From: Rhizobiales bacterium UBA1912
GTDB taxonomy: Bacteria; Pseudomonadota; Alphaproteobacteria; Rhizobiales; Devosiaceae
Assembly (NCBI GenBank): GCA_002337455.1
Contig: DDGC01000028.1
Location: forward strand, 1-64,000
Reading direction: 5' to 3'
DNA length: 64,000 bases
Below, one piece after another: positions 33,829-42,873 of the stretch (position 1 is its first letter; every line of letters starts with the position of its first letter). The position numbers and the translations under genes were made by a program. The notes under the pieces were generated by a model that had not been told where the DNA came from, searched no databases, and saw nothing but the letters and a program-made list of their open reading frames with translations.

Positions 33829-34152
33829 TCATCCGGCGGCCCTCTTTTTCCCGCCCTCGACAACGACAAGGCCGCCGAGCGACGGCGGCAGGTCTGGTGG
33901 TGGCGTTGGGTCGCGTTCGATATCGGGGAGGTGGATGCCGCAGCCCTTCCTGTATTTCTGTGCCTTAAATCGGTCGGCGGTCCACGGACAATCGGCCGCC
34001 AGAAGATCGAGCATGTGCGCCAGGCTAGTATCGGCGCCGTATTTTTCCGCCAGCCGCGCAAGGCGATATTGACCCGATCGCCGGCACAGGTTGCATGCCA
34101 CGCGGCACACAACCCAAGGATAATCGACGATCAATATGGGCTTCGATTTCAT
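33829..34152 (-). CDS. Small zinc-ribbon-like protein of unknown function
   Basis: 107 residues with CRVACNLCRR and later CPW and GCGIH, suggesting a metal-binding knuckle. Similar small proteins are widespread in Hyphomicrobiales genomes and mobile elements, without known function. It lies between two inverted copies of a terminator-like sequence. A start at 34152 gives MKSKPILIVDYPW. Confidence 0.7.
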   Translation of the reverse strand: MKSKPILIVDYPWVVCRVACNLCRRSGQYRLARLAEKYGADTSLAHMLDLLAADCPWTADRFKAQKYRKGCGIHLPDIERDPTPPPDLPPSLGGLVVVEGGKKRAAG

Positions 34153-34204
34153 GTCCCGAAATTAGAACGAAACCAGAACATGGGCAAGGGGATCGGTAGT
34201 GAAA

Positions 34205-34234
34205 GGAAAGCCAAGTAAAGTGGAGTTCACTTGG
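34205..34234 (-). terminator. Terminator overlapping the integrase stop
   Basis: Read leftward: CCAAGTGAAC-TCCA-CTTTACTTGG then CTTTCC. It is the inverted partner of the sequence at 33737-33766, with only about five differences. It includes the TGA stop of the integrase. Confidence 0.6.
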
Positions 34235-35648
34235 TTTTGGGGGTCTTCTTCTTATCCCGATCCCGTGCGGTTTGGATCTCGCGCTTGAGCCATTCGAGGT
34301 CGCTAAGCCTTGCATCCTCGAGCTTTGCTTGCTCTGCCCAGGCCGTGCACAGCGCCGACCACGACTGCATCATCGGCCTCTTCTCCTCCAGCCGGTGATC
34401 GAGATCATAGCTCTCGCGGGTCACATCACCCGATTCGATTCCTTCGTTGTGGTCGAGGACGATTTTGGTATCCGATATCGACCAGCCGCCATGCTTGCGA
34501 CCGTGGACGGCAAAGGCGCGCCGTAGGTCGTGGGGGGTGGCTTGGACGCCGGGCATATATCGGAAGCCGTGCGACAGGTTCGATGCCGCCATGGCGCCCA
34601 CCTCATCGCCCTTACGCCGAGGACGGGCCGCCGGAAAGAGATACTCACCATCGCCGATCGCCGGCCTGAGCCGTTTCCAGAGATCGCGGGGCAGGGGGAG
34701 GACATGGTCAGAAAGGTCGCCCCTCTTCTCGGCTGTCTTCCTGTGCAGGGCTGGCATCGACCACAGGCCCCATCCCGATTCAGTATCGGTGTCGAACTCC
34801 GCAGTGCGACAGCCTGCCACTGGCGAGAGCCGCTGGCAGGTGAGGACGAGAAGCTCCATTGCCAGTGAGGTCGTTGGGTTGAAGGCGCCGGATTGCGCTA
34901 TCGCCAGGATGCGACCGACTTCCAACATGGGCGGGACGTATTTAGCCTTTCGCTTTTCCACCTTGCCCACCCTTGATCGGCGAGGCGCGGCAAGCGTTTT
35001 CATTTCACCTGGCGTCACACCCGTCTTCCGGATGTTGTCATCTCGCTCGAGGAAGCTCCAGAGAGGCCGCAGGACGGATGCCAGGTGCTCTGCATGCCTT
35101 TCAACACCGCGCTTGTGCACCGCGGCCACGACCTCTGCCAGGTCGCCCCGAGTAATGGTCGCCACCGATCTCTTCATAAGGGGCTTCAGCTCGGGTGTGC
35201 CGAGCATCCGTTTATAGTCATTATATGTCGCAGGCTTGAGGGTGCGCTCGACTTCCATAAGGTATTCTTTGATCGCCGTTTCCAGCGTCCACTTAAGCAG
35301 CTTGCGCTCGTCGACCCAGGGCTTCGACACCCACGTGATCTTCCCGCGCTTTTGCTGCTGCAGGTACACCCAATCATCGGGGATGCCATTGCCGATGCGC
35401 AGCTTACCGGCGAGCTCCACAGCAAGCTCTCGCGCTTCAGCGATACTCCAGTCATCGACGGCCCCCAGCAGCACTCGGTGGCTACGGCCGTCACGCTCAA
35501 AACGATATTGCCAGATGACGCCCTGGGGACCGACGCGCAGCCGCAGACCCCGCGCTCGGGTATCAGTAATCTCATATCGAGTGCTGCCAGGCTTCGCGTC
35601 GCCCTTGGCTTTGGTGATCGTTTTCTGAGTGATTTCGACTGCAGGCAT
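34227..35648 (-). CDS. P4-type tyrosine integrase of the genomic island
   Basis: A 473-residue integrase with an N-terminal DUF4102/arm-binding domain (TRYEITDTRARGLRLRVG), a core-binding domain around 120-220, and a catalytic domain. RLSPVAG, HDLRRAFAVHG and the C-terminal Tyr of TRESYDLDH match Arg, His-x-x-Arg and Tyr positions; the box following the first Arg is a little unusual (RLSP rather than R.GE). It starts about 170 bp from the tRNA-Met 3' fragment at 35820-35869, in the position of a gene that uses that tRNA as attachment site. It is the likely integrase of the whole island or of the 29-35.9 kb part. Confidence 0.88.
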   Translation of the reverse strand: MPAVEITQKTITKAKGDAKPGSTRYEITDTRARGLRLRVGPQGVIWQYRFERDGRSHRVLLGAVDDWSIAEARELAVELAGKLRIGNGIPDDWVYLQQQKRGKITWVSKPWVDERKLLKWTLETAIKEYLMEVERTLKPATYNDYKRMLGTPELKPLMKRSVATITRGDLAEVVAAVHKRGVERHAEHLASVLRPLWSFLERDDNIRKTGVTPGEMKTLAAPRRSRVGKVEKRKAKYVPPMLEVGRILAIAQSGAFNPTTSLAMELLVLTCQRLSPVAGCRTAEFDTDTESGWGLWSMPALHRKTAEKRGDLSDHVLPLPRDLWKRLRPAIGDGEYLFPAARPRRKGDEVGAMAASNLSHGFRYMPGVQATPHDLRRAFAVHGRKHGGWSISDTKIVLDHNEGIESGDVTRESYDLDHRLEEKRPMMQSWSALCTAWAEQAKLEDARLSDLEWLKREIQTARDRDKKKTPKTK

Positions 35649-35819
35649 CTACCGGATCGCTGGGACGGGATTGGGACGGGGTTGTCAAATTCAAGGCTCG
35701 ACCCCATAGAATGGGGGTGAGGCCCACATTTGCCCGCAAACCCTTGCGAAGTAAAGTCGAGAACACTTTGAGTACATGGTCGAATAGGGTTGATTGAGGC
35801 TACCATTTGCCCTATACAC

Positions 35820-35869
35820 GCGGAATCATAATCCGCGTGTCGGGGGTTCAAGTCCCTCCTCCGCTACCA
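35820..35869 (+). other. Attachment site: 3' part of tRNA-Met (CAT)
   Basis: 50 bp identical in structure to the anticodon arm, variable loop, T arm and acceptor 3' strand of an elongator tRNA-Met: GCGGA-ATCATAA-TCCGC with CAT anticodon, a GGTTCAAGTCC T arm, and ...CTCCGCTACCA. The 5' half (acceptor AGCGGAG or GGCGGAG and D arm) is absent upstream, so this is not a gene but the direct repeat left by integration. The complete tRNA should lie at the other end of the island, left of the window. Confidence 0.8.
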
Positions 35870-36046
35870 ACGGTCCAGCCCCCTTGACTATACGGGGCTT
35901 TCCTTCATCAGAAAGAAACGGATCAAGCCAGCTTCTGGCCTTAATCCCGATTGCCTTGCCTCGATGATTTCCCGGATCAGCCCCGAGATCGGAGGGCCGA
36001 GCATAAAATCTGAGCGTCATTTCTAACAGTTTTTGAATTTGAACGC
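35870..36046. other. Chromosomal side of the island junction
   Basis: Short gap with no gene, marking the return to chromosomal DNA before the AlkB-like gene. Confidence 0.4.
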
Positions 36047-36604
36047 TTATTTTGTGATGACGGTCCGAAATGTCAGGGACACCCGCCGCCCGCGAGCGAT
36101 TTTCTTGCCGTCAATCACGTCCGATTTGCGCGCGGGAATGCCATGGGTCCAATTGAACCGGGCCTCGCCGCTCAGCACAAGCAGGCTACGAGGAGCAAGA
36201 ACCTGAGTTGCGGTGTTTCCGGAATGGATATTTGAGAAATCCATCAAGCACGCCGAGCCAAGACTGAGCGACGCGATGGTCTCGCCAAAACAAGGCTCGC
36301 AATCCACGTGCGGGGCGATGCCCTGGCCAGGCAAATACTCATTGACGATCACCTGGTCAGGCTGAGCCTGGAAAATGCTATCTTTCCACAGCCGACCTGC
36401 AAGGACCTCCAGCCAATCAGGCAAAGGGCCAAGACGGGATTCGTCCGTTACACGTCGGGCCCTGTAGTCATAGCGAAAGCCGTAGTGTTGAACACGCCGC
36501 TTGAGGTCCCCGAGCCACGCGGAATTATCGATCGCGTGCAAGAGCGCGAGTTCGCACGCTTCATCGACATAGTTTGGCATGTAGTGAGCGGCGGGAGGCA
36601 ACAT
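36047..36604 (-). CDS. AlkB-like 2-oxoglutarate/Fe(II) dioxygenase
   Basis: 185 residues. The iron ligands are His and Asp of IAPHVDCEP and the His of NWTHGIPA; the 2-oxoglutarate-binding Arg pair is in RRVSLTFRTV. The fold and length match AlkB-family nucleic-acid demethylases, which remove methyl groups from damaged bases by oxidation. It is alone on the minus strand, convergent with nothing nearby. The start ATG 36604 is the first that keeps the family N-terminus. Confidence 0.88.
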   Translation of the reverse strand: MLPPAAHYMPNYVDEACELALLHAIDNSAWLGDLKRRVQHYGFRYDYRARRVTDESRLGPLPDWLEVLAGRLWKDSIFQAQPDQVIVNEYLPGQGIAPHVDCEPCFGETIASLSLGSACLMDFSNIHSGNTATQVLAPRSLLVLSGEARFNWTHGIPARKSDVIDGKKIARGRRVSLTFRTVITK

Positions 36605-36766
36605 TGGCGAATCTCATTCAGCCACAAGCTAACAATCCATCAATGTGCCGTCACGGCAATCGAAATACCCACGAGCGGAAGTTCTGACGCTTCGCCAAAG
36701 CATTCTGGCCACCAAGAGCGTTGGCGTGAGCATCGAATGGAATTTGCCCAGGTTAAGGGGCCATCG

Positions 36767-37804
36767 TTACGTCTCGCCGAGGTGCAGGAGCCAGTCTACG
36801 AATGTGCCGCTATCGCTGGAGGGGACGCTGCCGTTGCGCGGCGCGGAACGTGCTTCGCTTGGGCTGAAGCCATAGCGCGCGGCGAACTGGCGGTAGAATG
36901 AACTGAGATTGGTGAAGCCATATTCATAGGCGACGACGCTGATCTGCCTGCCTTCCTCGGCTTTGGCCAAGGTGGAATAGCAGGCGGCCAGACGCCGGTT
37001 ACGAATATAGGTGGCGACGCCACTCTGCTGTTCGAAGAGGTAGAACAGTTGACGGCGCGAGACCCCGATATTGGCGCAGATGGTATCGGGTGTCAGGCCC
37101 GGCCATTTCAGATTGGTGTTGATGAAGCGTCGGGCCCTGTCGAACTGTGCGGCCGCGATGGGAGCCCGGGCCGCCTCGAGCGAGGCCGGATTGTTGATCA
37201 CCAGGGCCCGGATCAGGTTGCCGAAGGCTTCGCTCAGGGCCGGGGCGTCGGCCATGGTCAATCCGTCCGCCCGCGTGATCATGGACAAAATGAAATCCCG
37301 GACGATTTGCGCCATTGGCCCTTGCACCAATTGGTGCGCGCCCCGTTCGAGGTGTTCGGCAATGTCCCAGAAATCGTCGCGTGCAAAGAAAAGACTGCTG
37401 TAGTGCGTGTTCTCCATCACCCCCGAAAAAGGGTTCGCATAGGAGTGCAGAAGCAGGTTTCCCGGTGACACGGCGACTTCATTGTCGCTGTTCTGGTAAC
37501 CAACCGGTCCCTTCGTCGTCACGCTCAGGCACCAGTGATCGAGGCCCAACCGGCGCTGGACGTTCCGGGTATAGTGGACGTTCATCGGCGCGAGTTGGAA
37601 GGAGGTCAGTTGCAGCCCGCCCAGGTGATAGGAGGCCGAACTGGCCTTGAACCCCTCGGCAGGGGGTGCGACAGCCTCCAGCTCCGCCATGGAGTTGAAT
37701 GCACTCCAGGCATCGAACTGTTCTGCCGGCCGCACCGTATCGGTCGAAAATTTAAGGCTTGGGACCAGCCTGGTTTCGCGGCTATTGGAGTTGCGCAGCG
37801 TCAC
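36767..37804 (-). CDS. AraC-family transcription regulator
   Basis: 345 residues: an N-terminal ligand-binding domain of the AraC-like type (about 20-200) and a C-terminal double helix-turn-helix (FDRARRFINTNLKWPGLTPD to AARYGFSPSEARSAP). Relatives regulate aromatic or amine catabolism (FeaR-like), but no target gene is evident nearby. The divergent gap to the truncated autotransporter is nearly 500 bp. Confidence 0.88.
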   Translation of the reverse strand: MTLRNSNSRETRLVPSLKFSTDTVRPAEQFDAWSAFNSMAELEAVAPPAEGFKASSASYHLGGLQLTSFQLAPMNVHYTRNVQRRLGLDHWCLSVTTKGPVGYQNSDNEVAVSPGNLLLHSYANPFSGVMENTHYSSLFFARDDFWDIAEHLERGAHQLVQGPMAQIVRDFILSMITRADGLTMADAPALSEAFGNLIRALVINNPASLEAARAPIAAAQFDRARRFINTNLKWPGLTPDTICANIGVSRRQLFYLFEQQSGVATYIRNRRLAACYSTLAKAEEGRQISVVAYEYGFTNLSSFYRQFAARYGFSPSEARSAPRNGSVPSSDSGTFVDWLLHLGET

Positions 37805-38291
37805 GATGTCAGGTCCGGCTCACTTCGAGATTTCTGCATGATGCCGTCCTGGATTCGCAGATGCTTGCGTCTGAATGAGCCGAAGTATCACGGTTGGGGC
37901 ATCATCGGTCAACGTCGAGCGCCGCGCAAGCGTGCCGGTTTGTCCGGTGGACAAGGTGGGTCAGCTTAACCCGGAGACCGCTTAACCTCGGTCGCAGGCC
38001 AAACGCGTCATATCGACCGCCCGATCGATTCTGGTGATCGGGTGTCAGACGTTGGTTGCGCGGAACCATCCCTTCAGGCAGCCACAACCCCTCCAAAACT
38101 ATACTGCAGTGCAGAGTTTTTCGCACTCCATGCAAACTCGGGCCGTCCCCATCGCCCCGCCCAATATCCTTCAGTAAGCAAGCGCGACTGATTGCGCGCT
38201 GCAGACACAGCCGCGCATCGGGGCTGCCCGTGAGGATGAACTCCACGCATCGCCTCAGGCAGCATCAAGCAGTTTTGAAGGTCTTGACGCG
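37805..38291. other. Gene-free gap
   Basis: About 490 bp; no supported gene on either strand. It precedes a truncated gene, so part of it may be deletion scar. Confidence 0.35.
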
Positions 38292-38516
38292 ATGGATATT
38301 TCTTCGGCTTCGGTTCGCCAAAATGGGCAGCATCGTTGGGGACGAGCCAGGAGTGCGCTCCGGCGCGCTTTGCTGGCGTCTACAGCTTTGGCTTGCCTGC
38401 TGCCCGGCGCTGTTCTGGCGCAAAACCTGGTCATTGACGACCCGGCCGACAACCAGACCATCACTATCGCAAATGTCATTCTCGGCACAAGCCAGCCCGG
38501 CGCGGTGGTGTCATGA
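38292..38516 (+). pseudogene. Truncated autotransporter-like N-terminus with signal peptide
   Basis: 74 residues: a long basic start, a signal peptide (RRALLASTALACLLPGAVLA) and the mature beginning AQNLVIDDPADNQTITI, then a stop. This is the front of a large secreted beta-helix or autotransporter protein; the remainder is gone. The stop overlaps the glycosyltransferase start by four bases (ATGA), probably created by the deletion. It may still be translated and could drive translation of the glycosyltransferase. Confidence 0.55.
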
Positions 38517-39796
38517 CTACGATCCGATCGATGGAGCAGGACACGCGCCCAGCTTTGAGCGCAGTCCTTAGCAAACTTGCCAATCTGGTTGCCATTTCAG
38601 CCGCGGCCGCAATCATCCTGGCACATCTTGTCCTTCCCAACGGGCTGGTGATCCCACTCTATGGCGTTCTGGTCATCGGCTACGTCATCGGAAAGATGGT
38701 CCTGGCGGAAATCTATCGGCTGCAGGTGGCCCGACGCGTGCAACGCGACACGTCCGGGCTGTCGATCGACACTGCCATCGCCTTTTACAACGAGGATCCG
38801 CACCTGCTGGAGGCCTGCATACACAGCGTTCTGGCGCAGCAGGATGTGCAGCTTGGCCGCGTCATCGCCGTAGACGATGGATCGAAATCCTTAAACACCT
38901 TCAACCATGTGAAGGGGGTATTTGCTGACGATCCGCGTGTCCTGGTAGTCCGGCAGGAGGAACAGGCCGGCAAGCGGCATGCTCTTGGCCTGGCTTTTGA
39001 TCAGCTTGCCGCGCCCTACGCGGCGCTGCTCGATTCAGACACGGTGCTCGAGCCTCGGGCATTGTCCCACCTGCTTGCGGCGATGGACCAGGACACGGCG
39101 GCCGTCACAGCCAATATCCGCGCCCTCAATCGCGACGTGAACTGGCTCAGCCGGATGATTGACGCGCGGTATCGCAATGCCTTCATGGTGGAGCGTGCGG
39201 CCCAATCGGTCATGGGATCGGCCCTTTGTGCGTCAGGCGTTCTTTCCGTCTATCGTTCCGGCTTCCTGCGGGAGGTGAAGACCGAGTGGATGGGGCAGCA
39301 CTTTTTGGGGCAGACGGTGCATTTCGGCGATGACCGCCGGTTGACGGCGTTGGCGCTGCAGCGTGGCCGGGTCGTCATTGCCCTCGATGCCGTCGCATCC
39401 ACCGAGGTGCCGACCAACCCGGTGCAGTTCATGAAACAGCAATTGCGTTGGAACAAGAGCTTCCTGCGCGAATCCGTCCTGGCCGTAAGGGACTTCGGGG
39501 TCCTGAGCTTTCCCGGCCTGCTCAGTTTTGCCGAGCTGTTCTTCTGGTTCTTCTACCTTTCCACCATTGCCAATATTCTGATCTTTGATCCTGTCGTGGG
39601 GTCCTGGTCGATCGTGGCCATCTGGTTCGCCTACGTCATGGCGGCCGGGCTTTTCCGCAATGTGACGCTGATCCTGCGGGAACCCAGGCTTCTCGTGCTC
39701 GCGCCGCTCTACAGCGTGGCCCATGTGCTCATTCTGACGCCGTTGCGCCTGGTGGCTCTGGCCACGATCTGGGACAATCGCTGGGGCACGCGCTGA
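38513..39796 (+). CDS. GT2 glycosyltransferase, hyaluronan/chitin-synthase-like (NodC/HasA type)
   Basis: 427 residues: N-terminal membrane helices (about 20-60), a GT2 domain with AVDDGS, LLDSDTVLE, FGDDRRLT and the product-binding QQLRWNKS, then three or four C-terminal helices. This arrangement is that of processive beta-glycosyltransferases such as NodC and HasA, which extrude a polysaccharide. It stands alone without modification enzymes. The start might be ATG 38513 or 38531; the region before may be fused by a deletion. Confidence 0.88.
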   Translation: MTTIRSMEQDTRPALSAVLSKLANLVAISAAAAIILAHLVLPNGLVIPLYGVLVIGYVIGKMVLAEIYRLQVARRVQRDTSGLSIDTAIAFYNEDPHLLEACIHSVLAQQDVQLGRVIAVDDGSKSLNTFNHVKGVFADDPRVLVVRQEEQAGKRHALGLAFDQLAAPYAALLDSDTVLEPRALSHLLAAMDQDTAAVTANIRALNRDVNWLSRMIDARYRNAFMVERAAQSVMGSALCASGVLSVYRSGFLREVKTEWMGQHFLGQTVHFGDDRRLTALALQRGRVVIALDAVASTEVPTNPVQFMKQQLRWNKSFLRESVLAVRDFGVLSFPGLLSFAELFFWFFYLSTIANILIFDPVVGSWSIVAIWFAYVMAAGLFRNVTLILREPRLLVLAPLYSVAHVLILTPLRLVALATIWDNRWGTR

Positions 39797-39805
39797 CCGG
39801 GGGCG

Positions 39806-40681
39806 TCACGCCGCCATGCCGGGCCGGGTGCCGATGCGTCGGCGCCAAAGCACGAAGGGCATGGTCAGGATCCAGGCGGTGATTGAATAGATCACCGCCG
39901 GCAATGTTGTGTCGGGCAGTCCTGCGCCAGCCCCAAGGACCAATAGCCCCACCGTAATCCCCAGCGAGCCGTTCTGCGTGCCCGATTCTATGGCAATAGT
40001 AGTGATGTCGCGGGGGCCGAGTCCAGCCAGAGTGCCGCTGACCAGGCCGAACAACAGGAGCACTGCGTTCATGACGATCAGCGCTGGCCCCAGCGCCCAG
40101 AAATTCGACGAAAAGGCATCCCAATTGCTGATCAGGGCCGCCAGGATCATCACGAGGAAAAGTCCAAAGGCCAGGCGCGAAATCCAGGGTGAGGCTGCTG
40201 CTACAAAGCGGGGGGCGAACCAGGTCAGGACCATGCCCAGCCCGACCGGCACGGATGTCAGCACGAAGACCTGGGCTCCCAGTGCCGTGACATTGATTGC
40301 CGGGGCGTCTGCGCCGAGGAAGTGAGGCGCGCTCAGTCCCACCAGGATCGGCAGGGTGACGGTGGCCACCAGCGAGATTACCGCGGTCAGCGAAATGGAG
40401 AGGGGCACATTACCCTCGGCATATCGGGACGCCGAGTTGGACAATACGCCACCCGGACAGGCCGCAAGGATCATGACACCGAGCGCCATTTCGGCCGGCA
40501 GGGCAAAAAGCGTGGCAATCGTGAAAGCCACAACGGGGACCAGGATCAACTGATTGAAGGCCCCCACGGCAAAAGCCCTAGGCCGGGTGGCAATCCGCCA
40601 GAAATCGGCGGGACGCAGACCAAGACCGAGCGAGAACATGATCACGGCCAGGATGACAGGCAGAATGATTTCGATAAGCAT
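39806..40681 (-). CDS. Bile acid:sodium symporter (BASS)-family transporter
   Basis: 291 residues, nine or ten membrane helices. Family hallmarks include ACPGGVLSNSASRYAEGN (the first crossover) and AIESGTQNGSLGITVG (the second), which hold the sodium sites. Bacterial members carry organic anions such as bile acids or pantoate-like acids with sodium; the substrate is not known. It is convergent with the glycosyltransferase gene 10 bp away. Confidence 0.9.
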   Translation of the reverse strand: MLIEIILPVILAVIMFSLGLGLRPADFWRIATRPRAFAVGAFNQLILVPVVAFTIATLFALPAEMALGVMILAACPGGVLSNSASRYAEGNVPLSISLTAVISLVATVTLPILVGLSAPHFLGADAPAINVTALGAQVFVLTSVPVGLGMVLTWFAPRFVAAASPWISRLAFGLFLVMILAALISNWDAFSSNFWALGPALIVMNAVLLLFGLVSGTLAGLGPRDITTIAIESGTQNGSLGITVGLLVLGAGAGLPDTTLPAVIYSITAWILTMPFVLWRRRIGTRPGMAA

Positions 40682-41135
40682 CGCCGACCCAACCCGGTAC
40701 GCAATATTGTCACACTATTCCAAGCGCCTTTAGCTCAGAACCACCGCGGCAACAAGCCGGGTGCCGCCGAAGACGCCCGACGACACCCTGGCGTGGGCTT
40801 AACTTGAGCGAAAAATAGCAAAGCGAGCGACCGCTTTACCGGCATTGCAGCCTTCGGCTGCCTTTCAGCGAAGGCCCCGAAACCCGTTAAACTGCAACGC
40901 CTCCATTTCGCTTGTTAGTGGCCATGGCGGGCCTTCCCGGCTACGGGCTGAACGCACTCCGTCATATCACTCCAAGAAAGTTGATATTGACAGTCCACTT
41001 AATCCTGACGGATAAGATCATGAATTGTTGGTGGCTGCGCCTCGGAGTTGGAACTGGTTGAGCGCCAACTTGCTTGACGCGCCTTCGTCCCATTGAAGCC
41101 GCCAGTTAGTACAAGTCGGAAACGAGAGGGGCCGT
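40682..41135. other. Intergenic gap before the siderophore-binding protein gene
   Basis: About 450 bp without a gene. A stretch around 40980-41025 is AT-richer and probably holds the promoter of the next gene; no certain Fur box or -35/-10 pair was found. Confidence 0.35.
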
Positions 41136-42143
41136 ATGAAAGCCTTGCGTTTATTCGTGGTCGCTTTCGTCGCGATAATATCCACGTCGCTGGCCGTTCA
41201 GGCGCAGGACTTCCCCCTCACCATTGAGCACAAGTTCGGTACCAGCATTATTCCCGAGATGCCCGAACGCGTCGCCACGCTCGACTTTACCGGCGCCGAC
41301 AATCTCCTGGCACTTGGTGTGCAGCCGGTCACTGTCCGCTATTGGTACGGTGACTATCCCCGGGCCGTCTGGCCGTGGGCGGATGCACTGCTCGAGGGCA
41401 GCCCCGAGATTTTGCGCGGCGATCTCAACTTCGAGCAGATCGCGTCGACGTCCCCTGACGTTATTATTGCGATTGCGTCGGGAATTTCGGCCGATGACTA
41501 CGAAAAGCTCAGCCTGATTGCGCCCGTTGTCGCCGTGCCGGAAGGCAAGGGCGATTACGAATTGTCATGGGCCGAGCGTATCGTGATCACGGGGCGTGCC
41601 ATCGGCAAGGAAGCCGAGGCTGTTGCCAAGATGGAAGCGATCCGCGATACGCTCGCCGCCGTCGCCGACACCCATCCTGAATGGGCGGGCAAGAGCACCG
41701 TTCTGGCTTATGCGACGGCCGATGGCCAGACCGGGGGATATACCTCCTACGACATGCGCTCCCAGATCCTGTCCGACATGGGCTTTTCGATCGCTCCGGC
41801 CGTTGATGATGTGCTCGGTGGCGAATACTCCTTCTATGTCTATTTCTCGCCCGAGGAGATCTTCCGGCTCGATTCCGACCTGCTGATCTGGTTTGCCGCT
41901 TCGGACAAATGGGAGCCGATCCGCGAGTTACCGGGCCGCACATTCCTGCAGGCGACGCAGGAGGGGCGCGACCTTTTCGTAGGACGCCAGGTCGCCAGCG
42001 CCTTTAGCCACGGTTCGCTATTGAGTCTACCGTTTGCAATCGACAGTCTGGTGCCCATGATAGAGGCGGCTTTGGACGGCGATCCCCGAACCTATGCGGA
42101 TGATCGGCCGGGCGATCTGGTCTGGACGCCGCCCAACTCATGA
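41136..42143 (+). CDS. Iron-siderophore ABC transporter substrate-binding protein (FhuD/FepB-like)
   Basis: 335 residues: signal peptide ending AVQAQDF, then a class III binding-protein fold. Family pieces include PEMPERVATLDFTGADNLLALG, FEQIASTSPDVIIA and VPVVAVP-like segments, with the long linking helix near 160. It would bind a ferric siderophore or haem in the periplasm. No permease or ATPase gene is adjacent, so it must work with components encoded elsewhere. Confidence 0.85.
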   Translation: MKALRLFVVAFVAIISTSLAVQAQDFPLTIEHKFGTSIIPEMPERVATLDFTGADNLLALGVQPVTVRYWYGDYPRAVWPWADALLEGSPEILRGDLNFEQIASTSPDVIIAIASGISADDYEKLSLIAPVVAVPEGKGDYELSWAERIVITGRAIGKEAEAVAKMEAIRDTLAAVADTHPEWAGKSTVLAYATADGQTGGYTSYDMRSQILSDMGFSIAPAVDDVLGGEYSFYVYFSPEEIFRLDSDLLIWFAASDKWEPIRELPGRTFLQATQEGRDLFVGRQVASAFSHGSLLSLPFAIDSLVPMIEAALDGDPRTYADDRPGDLVWTPPNS

Positions 42144-42380
42144 GCACGTGCCCCGGCGGCGCTGCTCGAGTGAGAAGGCGGGACGTTTGAAATTGCTGAC
42201 CCCTGTGGGCGGGCAAGCGTTGGCTGTAGGACTATCAGATCACAAGCCGGCGATTGTTGGCCATTATAGATCAATGGCAAGGCTGCGGCGAATTGGATAT
42301 GGGGCAGTGCTGCCGGTAGTCTCCGCGCGTGTGGCCGGCCTGGGGCTGGGCGCGTCAACGCAATGTTCTCGGAGATTCCC

Positions 42381-42824
42381 ATGACAACTGTGATGGAAAG
42401 CAAACTTATCATTCCGGCGCTCGGACCCGTTTATGGCCGGCTGGATACGCTGGCCGAAACCGTGCTGCGTGTTGTTGCCGGCGGGGTGCTGGTGGTTCAT
42501 GGCGCCCAGAAGATCATCGATCCAATGGGATCTGCCGGCCTTGTGGAAATGATCGGCTTCTACCCGGGCCCGTTCTGGTCGGTCTTGCTGTCCGTTTCCG
42601 AATTCGCATCGGGTATCCTGCTGGTACTGGGGCTGTTGACCCGCCCGGCCGCGGTCGTGGCCACAGTCATCCTGCTTGTCACCGTCTGGTTCCACTGGAT
42701 TACCGTGGACCAAGGCTTTGCCGGGGCGGAGAAGTCCATCCTGTGGGCGGCTATGACGATCTATTTCGCCATCCGCGGTGGCAACGCCCATTCGCTCGAT
42801 GCGCGTTTGCCCCGAGAGATCTGA
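42381..42824 (+). CDS. DoxX-family membrane protein
   Basis: 147 residues, four helices, with AETVLRVVAGGVLVVHGAQK in the first and ILLVLGLLTRPAA in the third; typical DoxX/DoxD. Members are linked to thiol metabolism and redox stress. Start 42381 has CGGAG upstream; 42363 is possible. It stands alone. Confidence 0.85.
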   Translation: MTTVMESKLIIPALGPVYGRLDTLAETVLRVVAGGVLVVHGAQKIIDPMGSAGLVEMIGFYPGPFWSVLLSVSEFASGILLVLGLLTRPAAVVATVILLVTVWFHWITVDQGFAGAEKSILWAAMTIYFAIRGGNAHSLDARLPREI

Positions 42825-42873
42825 TCAGATCGACCGCCCGGCGGCCGTGTAGCCGCCGGCGGTTGCACGCGCC

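Noticed and set aside
35793..35869. Complete tRNA-Met gene
   Set aside because: The 5' acceptor strand and D arm are missing upstream; only the 3' 50 bp fit.
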